54,522 nt of DNA from IMG/VR virus record IMGVR_UViG_3300025000_001274, positions 1 to 54,522 of that record. One strand, 5' to 3'. The notes beneath the pieces were generated by a model. It made no database searches. It was not told the origin of the DNA and saw only the letters and a program-made list of their open reading frames with translations. This DNA comes from a virus. Below, piece after piece: positions 1 through 7,983 of the stretch (positions are counted from its first letter, which is position 1; each line of letters opens with the position of its first letter). The position numbers were made by a program, and so were the translations under genes.

Positions 1-2
1 CA

Positions 3-422
3 ATGGCAAAAGAATTAAAGTATTTTCATGGGGCAGAGCATAAGGTTATTAACTGTTATGAAAATGGAGAAGATGTAAAAATTGAAAATGTAATAAAACA
101 TTCTACTTTACATCCAAGATGCGGAACGTCTTTTATTGGTCTATTGGTATTAAAAAAATTACTGATCTTTAATGTGATATTCTTTTTTATAGTAGCTCCT
201 GTATGGGTAAAGACCTTTGCGATAATTTTCTTATTTAGTTTGACATATGAAGTATTTCGTTTAATGAATAGGAAAGATATTAAAATTTTAAGTCCAATTA
301 AAAGATTTGGATTATGGATGCAATCTTTTACTACAGCAGAACCAACAGATGAACAACTTGAGGTTGCTATAGTTTCATTTAATTTATTATTAAATAATAG
401 AAAAGGAGGTTTTAATGTTTAA
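3..422 (+). CDS. DUF1385 (YqhQ-like) membrane protein, C-terminal half
   Basis: The 139-residue product opens almost at once with the DUF1385 signature (HGAEHKVINCYE, then HSTLHPRCGTSF) and has two hydrophobic segments at about residues 43-80. DUF1385/YqhQ proteins are usually about 300 residues, so only the C-terminal half is visible. The frame begins at base 3, so I cannot tell a short stand-alone version from a gene that starts outside the window. Function of the family is unknown. It ends in a strong AGGAGG followed by a 13-codon ORF (416-457). Confidence 0.75.
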   Translation: MAKELKYFHGAEHKVINCYENGEDVKIENVIKHSTLHPRCGTSFIGLLVLKKLLIFNVIFFFIVAPVWVKTFAIIFLFSLTYEVFRLMNRKDIKILSPIKRFGLWMQSFTTAEPTDEQLEVAIVSFNLLLNNRKGGFNV

Positions 423-540
423 AATTAAAAATTATTGGATTGCCAAGAAATATTGAAAGTTTGTACTGGTGGATGGGTATTACATTTGTAGATATTGTTA
501 TTGCCCCATCCTGTATTTTATGAAGAGGAGGAAAAATAAA

Positions 541-639
541 ATGAGATAAATCTACCAATGTGATTTCTGCTCAATGTTACTCCCAAAAGAAGAAATGGAA
601 ATTCATGAAAAAGTATGTGATTATAATATAAAAAAATAA
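541..639 (+). pseudogene. Small C2HC zinc-finger gene with stop at codon 3
   Basis: A strong AGAGGAGG (524-531) is followed nine bases later by ATG AGA TAA. The same frame then continues for 29 codons as a zinc-finger-like peptide with C-x2-C near the start and H-x3-C near the end, stopping at 639. One base change at 547 (for example AAA or CAA to TAA) would explain the interruption. The ribosome site and motif in the same frame make chance unlikely, but a real two-codon ORF cannot be excluded. Confidence 0.45.
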
Positions 640-643
640 AACT

Positions 644-805
644 TGTTTGACTTGTAAAAATGCTAGAATGAGAGATGGCAGGTTACAATATTGTAGGGTT
701 GGAGAGCAAATGAATGTGCAACATGGGTTTATTATTAGGACTTATCCGGTAGTTGGTTGTGACAAGTGGGAATTTGGGATTCCGAATGATATGAGAGGTG
801 TTTGA
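644..805 (+). pseudogene. Small Cys-rich ORF remnant without a clear start
   Basis: An open frame encodes a short Cys-rich peptide (TCLTCKNARMRDG, then later YC and GCDKWEFG) typical of small clostridial phage proteins. No ATG with a ribosome site precedes the first CxxC. Available starts are TTG 647 or ATG 668, both lacking a Shine-Dalgarno. The text ATAAAACTTGT just upstream would read ATG AAA ACT TGT if one G were restored. Probably a decayed small gene; function unknown. Confidence 0.35.
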
Positions 806-946
806 GGTGGTTTGGTTGATTTGATGTTTAATTGATGGAAGGGGGTGATTAGAATGTAGAAATAAATATAATTAGTTAGGTATAGGACAAAATGAAATTG
901 TCTATACTAATCACAAGGGAATAAACAATTAAGGAGTGATTAGTAT
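806..946 (+). other. Leader region: SD-ATG-TAG and imperfect palindrome
   Basis: The rest of the 524-base gap before the MazF-like gene holds no coding region. It contains GGGGGTGA (841-848) followed by ATG TAG (854-859), a start directly followed by a stop. It also holds an imperfect palindrome at 881-905 (TATAGGACAA / TTGTCTATA) that could be an operator, and a TATACT (903-908) without a good -35. Regulation of the following gene from here is inference. Confidence 0.35.
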
Positions 947-1348
947 ATGCAAGTAGTAAATAAAGTTCAACAGCAACAACAATTAATTAGAGGTGGAATT
1001 TATCTTGCTAGTATACCAGGAGGCGTTGGATCAGAGCAAACTATGATTAATCGTCCAGTTGTAATATTGCAAAATAATATGGGAAATAAATTTTCTCCAA
1101 CAGTTACAATATGTCCTTTGACTTCACAACAAGGGAAAAGGTGGTTACCGACCCACGTAAAACTTTTTAAAACAAAATGCCTTGCTACTCTTAGTATTGC
1201 TCTTGCAGAACAAATAACCACGATTTCAAAGGAAAGATTAACACGATTTATCGGAGTAGTTGAAAAATCTGAAATGTTTGCTATCGAGGATGCTTTACTT
1301 ATACAAATGGGGATTACGCCAAGAAATAATTATGTTTATGCAAATTAA
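947..1348 (+). CDS. MazF/PemK-family endoribonuclease-like toxin
   Basis: The 133-residue protein matches MazF/PemK along its length: RGGIYLASIPG, GSEQ, NRPVVILQNNMGNKFSP, PLTSQ, LPTHV, LAEQITTISKERL and a final LLIQMGI. Arg in NRPVV and Thr in PLTS correspond to the catalytic pair of Bacillus MazF/EndoA, so it is probably able to cut RNA. No MazE-like antitoxin gene is adjacent. AAGGAG lies 10 bases before the ATG. A second MazF domain is encoded at 5546-6337, across the Agr-like cassette. The family cleaves mRNA at short motifs; a role in lysogeny control here is inference. Confidence 0.88.
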   Translation: MQVVNKVQQQQQLIRGGIYLASIPGGVGSEQTMINRPVVILQNNMGNKFSPTVTICPLTSQQGKRWLPTHVKLFKTKCLATLSIALAEQITTISKERLTRFIGVVEKSEMFAIEDALLIQMGITPRNNYVYAN

Positions 1349-1363
1349 AAGGAGAGATAATTA

Positions 1364-2960
1364 TTGACAAAAAAATAAATATGACAACAGATCAATATAA
1401 ATTGGAATTAGACGAGATTAATTTAATTAATAATACTAATATAATACTAAAGGAAGGAATAGAATATATAAACAGAAAAACAAAACTATTGCACATATGT
1501 TCTTGCGGAAAGGACTGGTTAGTTAATCCTCGTTCAGTATTATCTGGTTCAAGAAAATGTGGATTATGTTATACTTTTGCAGAATGCGGTATTGATAATT
1601 TTGGTGAGGAGTTTCTTGAAGAATATTGGGACTATAAAACAAATGACGAACTAGGAATTGATCCTTGGAAAATTAGTTATAAGTCAGATAAAAAAGTTTA
1701 TATATTTTGTAAAAAAGTAGATTATCATGGTAGTTATCCAATTTCATGTATTAATTTCACGAGTGGTCACAGGTGTATTTATTGTGGCAACAGGAAAGTT
1801 CATTCAAAAGATAGTTTTGGGCAATTCTTGATAGATTCATTTGATTTAACCACTTTAGAAACATATTGGGATTATAACAATAATATAGTTGACCCTTTTA
1901 AAATTGCAACGCACTCTGAAAAGAAAGTATTTATAAAATGTCAAATAAAAGATTATCATAGTAGTTACCCAGTTATGTGTTCACATTTTGTGGTGGGAAA
2001 TAAATGTCCGTACTGTAATGGTAAAAAGTACATATTTTAGACAGTTTAGGAACGCTACATCCTGAAACATTAAAAACGTGGTCAAACATAAATAAGAAAT
2101 CACCATACGAATATACTCCAAATAGTAACAAAGAGGTTTGGTGGAGATGCGAAAAAGGTAAACATGATGATTATCCTCGTTGTATAGGAACTTCTAAGAA
2201 ATATGGATTTCGATGTCCTGAATGTTCAAAAGAAAGTTTAGAATCCATAATGTCTACAACACTAAAACAAACTTTAAAACATGAATATCCAGATACTTTA
2301 TGGGAATTTGATGCAGGTTTTAAAACAGAGAACAATTATACTAGTAGATATGATATATATGTTATATTTTTAAATTTATTAATTGAATGCCAGAGTGTGT
2401 ATCACGATGATGATATAATGAAAGCAAGGGATAAACTAAAGAAGCAATTTGCAATTGATAATAATTATAATTATATGGAATTAGATAGTAGAGATTATAC
2501 TCCATTAGAAGCAATACAAATATTTTTCCCACACATAACGGAAATTCCAGATTACATAGAATTTGATAAAAACACATTAAAAGACTGGAATACTAAAGAT
2601 GCACAAAGATTACTAGATGAAGGGTTTACATATATAGAAGTAGCTAACGCAATAGGAGCAACATATAATGCAATTTGTCATGCTATTTCAAGAAGAATAT
2701 TAATAAAACCTGAGACCTACATTAGACAAGGAATTCCCATTGTTTGTCTAACAAAAGATAATAATTTTATAAAAATATATGATACAAGTAATGTTGCAGC
2801 TAAAGAATTAGGTAAAAGCAATGGATCAAGTATTAGTTCTTGTTTAACTAAAACTCCTGATAAAAAAGGAAAAGTTAAAGAAACAGCCTTTGGGTTCAAA
2901 TGGATGTATTTAGTAGATTATGAGAATATGATTAAAGATCAAAATAATAAACCTCCGTAG
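1364..2960 (+). pseudogene. Frameshifted zinc-ribbon/EDxHD-like homing endonuclease with NUMOD1
   Basis: Two adjacent frames (1381-2040 and about 2028-2960) make one protein. The first holds Cys-x2-Cys treble-clef repeats each followed by an 'xETYWDY' motif. The second begins DSLGTLHPETLKTW, continuing the repeat, then has RYDIY...LLIECQSVYH (EDxHD/PD-(D/E)XK-like core), D-x2-K, FAIDNNY, and a C-terminal NUMOD1-like DNA-binding module (VCLTKDNNFIKIYDTS...). One extra A in the run 2023-2027 restores the frame and gives a junction paralleling the previous repeat. The best start, TTG 1364 after GGAGAG, also needs one extra A in the run 1369-1375. It is a relative of the intact gene at 7984-9777. 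Decayed or mis-sequenced homing endonuclease. Confidence 0.7.
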
Positions 2961-3030
2961 AATACATAATTATTAATAAATACATAGACTAAAAATAAAT
3001 TATAATAATAAAGGAGAGATAAAATAATAA

Positions 3031-3735
3031 ATGGATATAATTACATCACTATCAAAAGGAACAATAAATTTTATCAATAAACATGATTTAATAGATAAAA
3101 CCTTTACTCAAGAAGATTATATATACATAGCGAATTTAATTAAAAAATATAGACCCAAAAAAGAACCAATTAAAATAACATCAGATCATGTTAAACAATT
3201 AGCTGAAAATGGAGCAATGATATTCTATGGTGAATTGTTTAAATACTTAATTGTATTATCTATTGCTTGGTGTTTAAATATCTTGATTCCTACTTTCTTC
3301 ATAATAAATACTTTTTCAGCACTCAGAGGACTGGCCGGAGGAGTACATATGAGCACATTTAATAAGTGCTTTGCAGTGATGATTGGGTGTTTCTTATCAT
3401 TAGGTTATATAGTTAGTTCAATACATAATACACTATTTATTACAGGAATTTTTACTATAGGGGCAATATGGAGTATATACATAGCACTTAAATATGCACC
3501 TCAAGAGCGTCCAGATAAAACTGACAAGGATTGTGATAATGGAAATAAAATGAAGTATAGAACAGTTATGTTTATTATTGTGAGTTTTATAATTAGCATG
3601 ATATTAATATTGTTTACTCAAAAATACATAATTGGCATTAGTATATTTGCGGGCGTTTTACTTGAGATGATTACAATCACTCCTTGGGGAACAAAATTCT
3701 TTCAATTGATTGACGGTAAGAAGGTGTCTAAATGA
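3031..3735 (+). CDS. agrB: AgrB-like peptide-processing membrane protease
   Basis: A 234-residue polytopic membrane protein with the AgrB signature LRGLAGGVHMSTFNKC. His106 and Cys113 have the seven-residue spacing of the AgrB catalytic His/Cys. AgrB cuts the C-terminal tail of the AgrD pre-peptide and forms the (thio)lactone signal at the membrane. GGAGAG precedes the ATG. Its stop overlaps the next start (ATGA), so the two are translationally coupled. The candidate substrate is encoded at 5271-5375, two genes downstream; agrD more usually sits next to agrB. Phage-borne agr genes are known (for example Clostridioides phage phiCDHM1). Confidence 0.9.
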   Translation: MDIITSLSKGTINFINKHDLIDKTFTQEDYIYIANLIKKYRPKKEPIKITSDHVKQLAENGAMIFYGELFKYLIVLSIAWCLNILIPTFFIINTFSALRGLAGGVHMSTFNKCFAVMIGCFLSLGYIVSSIHNTLFITGIFTIGAIWSIYIALKYAPQERPDKTDKDCDNGNKMKYRTVMFIIVSFIISMILILFTQKYIIGISIFAGVLLEMITITPWGTKFFQLIDGKKVSK

Positions 3736-4370
3736 CGGAGACAGTAATTGCAACGTTCTTATTTGCATGGTTATTCAAAGGATATAAATGGTCTGAGATA
3801 TTTAAGTTGTTTAAACATTGGAGTATATACCCGATAGTATTGACTTGTTTTGCTCACATTTATTTTGTGTATTCAATAATTCATAACCAATATTGGTTTC
3901 TTGAATATACTTATTATATAAAGACTACTTCTTTCCTATTCTATTTTATACTTATTTGGAAATATAAATTGCTCGATGTCTCAATATTTAAAGGAGTAAA
4001 TATTGAAAAAAATAAACCATTGTTAATATGGGTAACATCACCTGTTGTCATAGGTGCATTATGCACAGTGATAGGTTCAAAATTAAATCAAATAGCTATG
4101 TTTTATAATAATAATAAAATGCCTGTATTTTTTTCAAGTGCTTGGACCACAGGATATGCAAAAGTAGATATATTTACCAACGCATCAAAGTATGGAGATT
4201 TTCATGTTATAGGAGATATGTATACAAAATTGATACCACTTTGTGACACATGGGATATCGGGTTCATGGTATTATCACCTGGCGATCTATTATGTAGAGG
4301 TTTTGTATTTATGACTTTATATTACTCAATAAAACAATTAAGAGAGAAATGCTGGTTACATAATATATAA
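3732..4370 (+). CDS. DUF5317-like membrane protein of the Agr cassette
   Basis: A 212-residue protein with about five hydrophobic segments and a C-terminal part reading MPVFFSSAWTTGYAK, then YGDFHVIGDMYTKLIP and DIGFMVLSPGDLLCRGF, which resembles the DUF5317 pattern. Family function is unknown. It overlaps agrB by four bases and is presumably made with it. It could help export or process the peptide, but nothing in the sequence shows that. Confidence 0.6.
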   Translation: MTETVIATFLFAWLFKGYKWSEIFKLFKHWSIYPIVLTCFAHIYFVYSIIHNQYWFLEYTYYIKTTSFLFYFILIWKYKLLDVSIFKGVNIEKNKPLLIWVTSPVVIGALCTVIGSKLNQIAMFYNNNKMPVFFSSAWTTGYAKVDIFTNASKYGDFHVIGDMYTKLIPLCDTWDIGFMVLSPGDLLCRGFVFMTLYYSIKQLREKCWLHNI

Positions 4371-4377
4371 ATAATAT

Positions 4378-4406
4378 TTGACAATCTCCCCAATATAGTA
4401 TATACT
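4378..4406 (+). promoter_or_regulatory. Sigma-A promoter for the sensor-like/AgrD genes
   Basis: TTGACA (4378-4383), a 17-base spacer and TATACT (4401-4406). The -10 sits in a perfect 13-base palindrome, TATACTTAGTATA (4401-4413), a candidate operator. Almost the same element recurs at 40776-40788. The promoter lets the receptor-like gene and peptide be made independently of agrB. Confidence 0.75.
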
Positions 4407-4439
4407 TAGTATAATAAAGAAAAAATTGGGAGGAAAAAT

Positions 4440-5231
4440 ATGTTCAATTTAATAAATAGTTTTTTGAACTGCATATGTATAACCATTCCAGAATTTAGTT
4501 TTTTAATAATTATTACTTTATTAATGATGGGCAGAAAAGAAATGTTAGATATATACAATATAAAAAACAATTTTATTTCAATAATGAAAATAATTATTCC
4601 ATCATCAATTATATTAGATATTTTAAATTTTATTAATATACTACCTGTTGTTTTAAATAAGTTATCATCATTTTGTTGCTTATATGTATTAATGGTAATT
4701 GTATTAAATTCTGAAAATCATTCATATGTTGAATACCCAAAATTAAAACAAAAGGCATTTGGATTTTTAATGTTAGGGATTTTGATTTCTATAGTTATTG
4801 ATATGATAACTTCTCCAATAATATTCAAATTGGCAGATAAATCATATGAGGAAATAAAAACGAATATATTGTTATTAATAATATGTTCGTTATCATCAAG
4901 GATAATTAATATAATTATATTATTATATATAATTATTAATAAAAACAATAGATTTCAATTTAACTTAATCAACTATATATTTAATAATAAGTTTTTTACA
5001 AGATTAACAACAAGTACAATAATTGGGTTGGTGCTGTTTGAATTATATTTTATAAAATTAATAACTATTAATAACTTGTTGAATATAATACATACAACAT
5101 ATGAACAGTTTTTTATTATTATAGGTATTACATTCTTAATACCATCATTGATAATTTCAATAGTTTATTTATGTATAAATTATTGTGTTATTATAATAAA
5201 TAGTGAGAAGCAGACTATCAGAAATGATTGA
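4440..5231 (+). CDS. Kinase-less AgrC-sensor-like membrane protein
   Basis: A 263-residue protein that is almost entirely membrane-spanning (six or seven segments) with only a short charged tail. It resembles the N-terminal sensor half of clostridial AgrC-type kinases: an early TIPEFSF motif, then a charged loop and MLDIYNI. No GHKL kinase domain follows; the frame stops and the AgrD-like gene begins 39 bases later with its own ribosome site. It shares a pattern (early IPE, LDIY, NKFF after a conserved loop) with the protein at 6464-7285, so they look like paralogs. Likely a peptide receptor, decoy or exporter partner; the assignment rests on topology and position. Confidence 0.5.
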   Translation: MFNLINSFLNCICITIPEFSFLIIITLLMMGRKEMLDIYNIKNNFISIMKIIIPSSIILDILNFINILPVVLNKLSSFCCLYVLMVIVLNSENHSYVEYPKLKQKAFGFLMLGILISIVIDMITSPIIFKLADKSYEEIKTNILLLIICSLSSRIINIIILLYIIINKNNRFQFNLINYIFNNKFFTRLTTSTIIGLVLFELYFIKLITINNLLNIIHTTYEQFFIIIGITFLIPSLIISIVYLCINYCVIIINSEKQTIRND

Positions 5232-5270
5232 TCTGATTTTTCAAATCCAAATAAGAAGGAGGTGAAAATA

Positions 5271-5375
5271 ATGAAAAAAGTAATTCTTTGTTTAGCAGTA
5301 GTATCGGTAATTGTGGCAGTAGTTTCTTCCGCTTTTTTATGGAATCAACCAGTAACCCCTAATTGTGTAGCTTAG
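5271..5375 (+). CDS. agrD: AgrD-like cyclic-lactone autoinducer pre-peptide
   Basis: A 34-codon gene behind the strongest ribosome site of the region (AAGAAGGAGGTGA, 7-base spacing). The peptide has a Lys-Lys start, a hydrophobic leader and a core reading SSAFLWNQPVTPNCVA, which fits the clostridial cyclic-lactone pattern 'SAClW..xQPxxP'. The usual ring Cys is Phe (TTT, one base from TGT). By alignment on the QP motif, AgrB would cut after Trp, leaving a five-residue SAFLW that could only close through Ser. A dead or decoy peptide is the alternative. A terminator follows directly. Confidence 0.65.
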   Translation: MKKVILCLAVVSVIVAVVSSAFLWNQPVTPNCVA

Positions 5376-5395
5376 TCTATACATACCCATGATAT

Positions 5396-5427
5396 AAGGA
5401 GAGAGTATTTATTACTCTCTCCTTTTA
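5396..5427 (+). terminator. Intrinsic terminator after the AgrD-like gene
   Basis: A perfect 12-base stem, AAGGAGAGAGTA / TACTCTCTCCTT, with a 5-base loop, running into TTTT. It closes the Agr-like cassette. Confidence 0.85.
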
Positions 5428-5454
5428 AATTATAAAATAATTTTTATAATACTA

Positions 5455-5484
5455 TTGACATATTATTCACTGTTGTAGTATACT
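5455..5484 (+). promoter_or_regulatory. Sigma-A promoter for the HTH-MazF gene
   Basis: TTGACA (5455-5460), 18-base spacer, TATACT (5479-5484), 61 bases before the start chosen for the next gene. The preceding terminator makes this an independent transcription unit. Confidence 0.75.
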
Positions 5485-5545
5485 TATATAAAGTAAGAGA
5501 TTACGAAATATTATATTTATAAATTATGAAGGGTGGATGATTAAT

Positions 5546-6337
5546 ATGTTAGGATTTAGAAAGAAAAATGAAACCATCAAATCAAATGAGGTGAAAGATT
5601 TTAAGAAACTCGCAAACTTGGTCAAGATAGCCGTTGGCAGTAATACTATTTCAGAATTTGCAAATAGATGTGGTATTCCAAATTCAGCTAAAAGTATTGC
5701 TATGATTACTCAAGAAAAAATAACTACATACCCAGAAGTCGGTTTGCTTAAAAAGATTGCTTTGGGTTCTGAATTTCGTGTATCTTTTAATGATTTAAGA
5801 ATTGCATGTGGTTATGATTTAAATGATACAGGGATTGATCTTAGAAGTGTAAAAGCTATGAGGGGTTGGATTGCCTTATGTAATTACGGAAACGTTTTAG
5901 ACTCAGAACAGGGAGGTACTCGGCCATCGCTGATAATTTCCAACAATTTAGGAAATGAAAGAGGCACTATTTTAATGGCAATTCCCCTTTCATCTAGATT
6001 GGGCAAAAATAATATGCCCACTCACGTAAGGATCGGCCAAGAATCTGGATTATCTCAAGAATCGGAAATTTTAGTTGAGCAGATGCGAGTTGTGTCAAAA
6101 AGTCGGTTAATGATCGATGGTTTTATCCAACCAATTTGTGAAGTTTCTTCTGAGATAATGAGAAAGGTAGAAACCGCAATCATGATAGAAACTGGCATGG
6201 TACACACTAAAGCTAAAGAATCTACCGTAAGCAGATTTTTAGATAAGCTCAATGAATATGTAAATAAAGAAGAGGAAAGTCGTATTCGCCACCTTCAAAG
6301 TAGTAATCGTGGATTAATACTACAAACTGGGAAGTAA
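5546..6337 (+). CDS. HTH-like domain fused to a MazF/PemK domain
   Basis: 263 residues. The first ~100 resemble an XRE-like helical DNA-binding domain (LANLVKIAVG..TISEFANRCGI). The next ~120 are MazF/PemK-like: GWIALCNYG, SEQGGTRPSLIISNNLGNERG, PLSSR, MPTHVRIG, LVEQMRVVSKSRL, ETAIMIETGM. The Arg is kept but the catalytic Thr position reads Ser (PLSSR), so nuclease activity is uncertain. A charged tail follows. ATG 5537 lies on the ribosome site GGGTGG, so ATG 5546 is the better start. Toxin and DNA-binding part in one chain suggests a self-regulating or repurposed MazF. It lies directly downstream of the Agr-like cassette. Confidence 0.75.
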   Translation: MLGFRKKNETIKSNEVKDFKKLANLVKIAVGSNTISEFANRCGIPNSAKSIAMITQEKITTYPEVGLLKKIALGSEFRVSFNDLRIACGYDLNDTGIDLRSVKAMRGWIALCNYGNVLDSEQGGTRPSLIISNNLGNERGTILMAIPLSSRLGKNNMPTHVRIGQESGLSQESEILVEQMRVVSKSRLMIDGFIQPICEVSSEIMRKVETAIMIETGMVHTKAKESTVSRFLDKLNEYVNKEEESRIRHLQSSNRGLILQTGK

Positions 6338-6359
6338 TATCATTATTATGAAAATAAAA

Positions 6360-6423
6360 TAGATGGTCATTATATCATATATTATTAACTAATCTTTATC
6401 ATCCTTATTATAATGACCATCTA
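6360..6423 (+). repeat. 15-bp inverted repeat with long loop
   Basis: TAGATGGTCATTATA (6360-6374) and its exact complement (6409-6423) enclose 34 AT-rich bases. No T-tract follows, so it is a weak terminator candidate or a recognition site between the HTH-MazF and second sensor-like genes. Confidence 0.55.
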
Positions 6424-6463
6424 TATACCAACAAATAAAATCTAAAGAAAGAAGGCCACGCCC

Positions 6464-7285
6464 ATGCAGACACTACAAACACTATCCCTACCCCATATCC
6501 TCCTAAACATAATCTTCACATCAATACCAGAAGAAGCATTCATAGCAATAATTACTCTAATCTTCCTAAAACTAAATAACCTCCTAGACATTTACATGTG
6601 GAATAAAAGTCAAAAATGGATTACTCTAGCTGTACTTCCTGTATCCATAATGATAAATATCCTAAAATACATAATAATTGTACCTCAGCAAAATATGATG
6701 ATTTCAACTATGATTATTATGATAATGCTTATGGAATACATAGTTATAAACAACAGTTACGATATAACTCCATCATTAATACTCAAAACAGTAATCTACA
6801 CAATCGCAGGATTTGTTATTGTAGGAATAGTAGAATATTCGTATTGCCCCTTAGTTGCTTCATTACTAGATAGGCCAATGGAATTTTTCAATGCTAATGT
6901 TTTCTATAATTTTCTATTAGGTCTTCCTGCCAGAGTATTATATTTATGTGTCATATCATTTGTTATAATAAGAAGGAATAGTACAGTTCATGTTGATTTG
7001 TTTAACTCCATAGTTAAAAACAAGTTCTTTATATATGGTTTTATTTTAATGATATTAGTTAGAATTTCTTTAGTTTCTTATGTTGTAAAATTAATAGAAA
7101 GAAACAATATTTTAATTTACATACAATTTGTAGAGAAATTATATATTATCATTGGGATAATTTGTATTCCAATAATTTTCATAACTTTATTGCTGATGTT
7201 TGTTAACAATCTATTGTGTAAAGAACAGATTAAATTGCAAGTATATGAGAATATGATTAATTCAAATGGAATTAATGGTTATTAA
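6464..7285 (+). CDS. Second kinase-less AgrC-sensor-like membrane protein
   Basis: A 273-residue, nearly all-hydrophobic protein (about seven segments) with an early SIPEEAF motif, LLDIYMW, LPARVLYLCVIS and VKNKFF, matching the layout of the protein at 4440-5231. A ~20-residue charged tail replaces the kinase domain. The first 60 codons are unusually rich in CTA and CCC compared with the rest, hinting at a different origin for the 5' end. The ribosome site (AAGAAGG) is ordinary but rather far from the ATG. Probably a second peptide-sensing or transport component; function unproven. Confidence 0.5.
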   Translation: MQTLQTLSLPHILLNIIFTSIPEEAFIAIITLIFLKLNNLLDIYMWNKSQKWITLAVLPVSIMINILKYIIIVPQQNMMISTMIIMIMLMEYIVINNSYDITPSLILKTVIYTIAGFVIVGIVEYSYCPLVASLLDRPMEFFNANVFYNFLLGLPARVLYLCVISFVIIRRNSTVHVDLFNSIVKNKFFIYGFILMILVRISLVSYVVKLIERNNILIYIQFVEKLYIIIGIICIPIIFITLLLMFVNNLLCKEQIKLQVYENMINSNGINGY

Positions 7286-7305
7286 TATAATGGTAATTTA
7301 ATATT

Positions 7306-7389
7306 TTAGACAAATAATTAGACAATAATCAAAAACAGACGAACAATTTAGAATAAAATGTCGAACATATGTACTATTTTTGTTATGAT
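7306..7389 (+). promoter_or_regulatory. Direct repeats and weak promoter before 7504
   Basis: Two tandem repeats, TTAGACAAATAA (7306-7317) and TTAGACAATAA (7318-7328), precede a weak promoter (TCGAAC 7361-7366, 17-base spacer, TATGAT 7384-7389). AAAGGAGGT at 7431-7439 has no evident gene behind it. The remaining 218-base gap shows nothing else. Confidence 0.35.
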
Positions 7390-7503
7390 AGTTGTTGAAT
7401 AGTGGTTTTCTCAGTGATACAATATTATAAAGGAGGTATTAAGAGAATTAAAATACAATTTGTATTAATTTCCATAAAATAAAATTAAAGGAGAAGTGAA
7501 TAT

Positions 7504-7902
7504 ATGGAAAATTGTAAAAAAGAAGAAAACGAACAATCAATTTGGGTTATTAAAGATCAAAATGGTAATTTTTCTAATAGATCAAGTATAGGTAAATCTA
7601 GTAATAAAAAATGGCAATACATAGCATTTAAAACATTTTCTCAAGAAGCAACGGGGTATACGACCAAAGAATATGCTGAGAAAGCATTGGATTTCTTAAA
7701 CGAAAAGAAAGCAATTGCCGGATTTGATTTTTCCTTTCATATAGAATGTCTTAATTTAGAAAAAATAATTGATGAACATGTGGTATTCCAAGGTGATAAT
7801 TTGGTTAGACATGAGAAAGAATTATTATTAAATCATTGTAGAACGGTAAAAACTCGAATGTGTCCATGCTCCCAAAACCTTGTTTCTTCTGGTGTGATCT
7901 AA
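7504..7902 (+). CDS. Hypothetical protein, 132 aa
   Basis: Not recognised. A soluble, mixed-charge protein with a C-terminal CPCSQN stretch and no membrane segment or known motif. GGAGAAGTGA stands before the ATG. It is followed within 22 bases by a strong terminator, so it forms the end of a unit separate from the downstream endonuclease. Confidence 0.7.
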   Translation: MENCKKEENEQSIWVIKDQNGNFSNRSSIGKSSNKKWQYIAFKTFSQEATGYTTKEYAEKALDFLNEKKAIAGFDFSFHIECLNLEKIIDEHVVFQGDNLVRHEKELLLNHCRTVKTRMCPCSQNLVSSGVI

Positions 7903-7923
7903 TAGTTTAACATTTGAAGCATG

Positions 7924-7959
7924 ACAAACTGCTCTGAGTTTATGCCCTGAGCAGTTTGT
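7924..7959 (+). terminator. Intrinsic terminator
   Basis: An 11-base perfect stem, ACAAACTGCTC / GAGCAGTTTGT, with a 14-base loop, running into TTTAT. Confidence 0.75.
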
Positions 7960-7983
7960 TTATAAAAATAGGAGGAAGAGTGA

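Noticed and set aside
6616-6873. 85-codon plus-strand frame inside the second sensor-like gene
   Set aside because: Entirely within the 6464-7285 gene in another frame, without a ribosome site.
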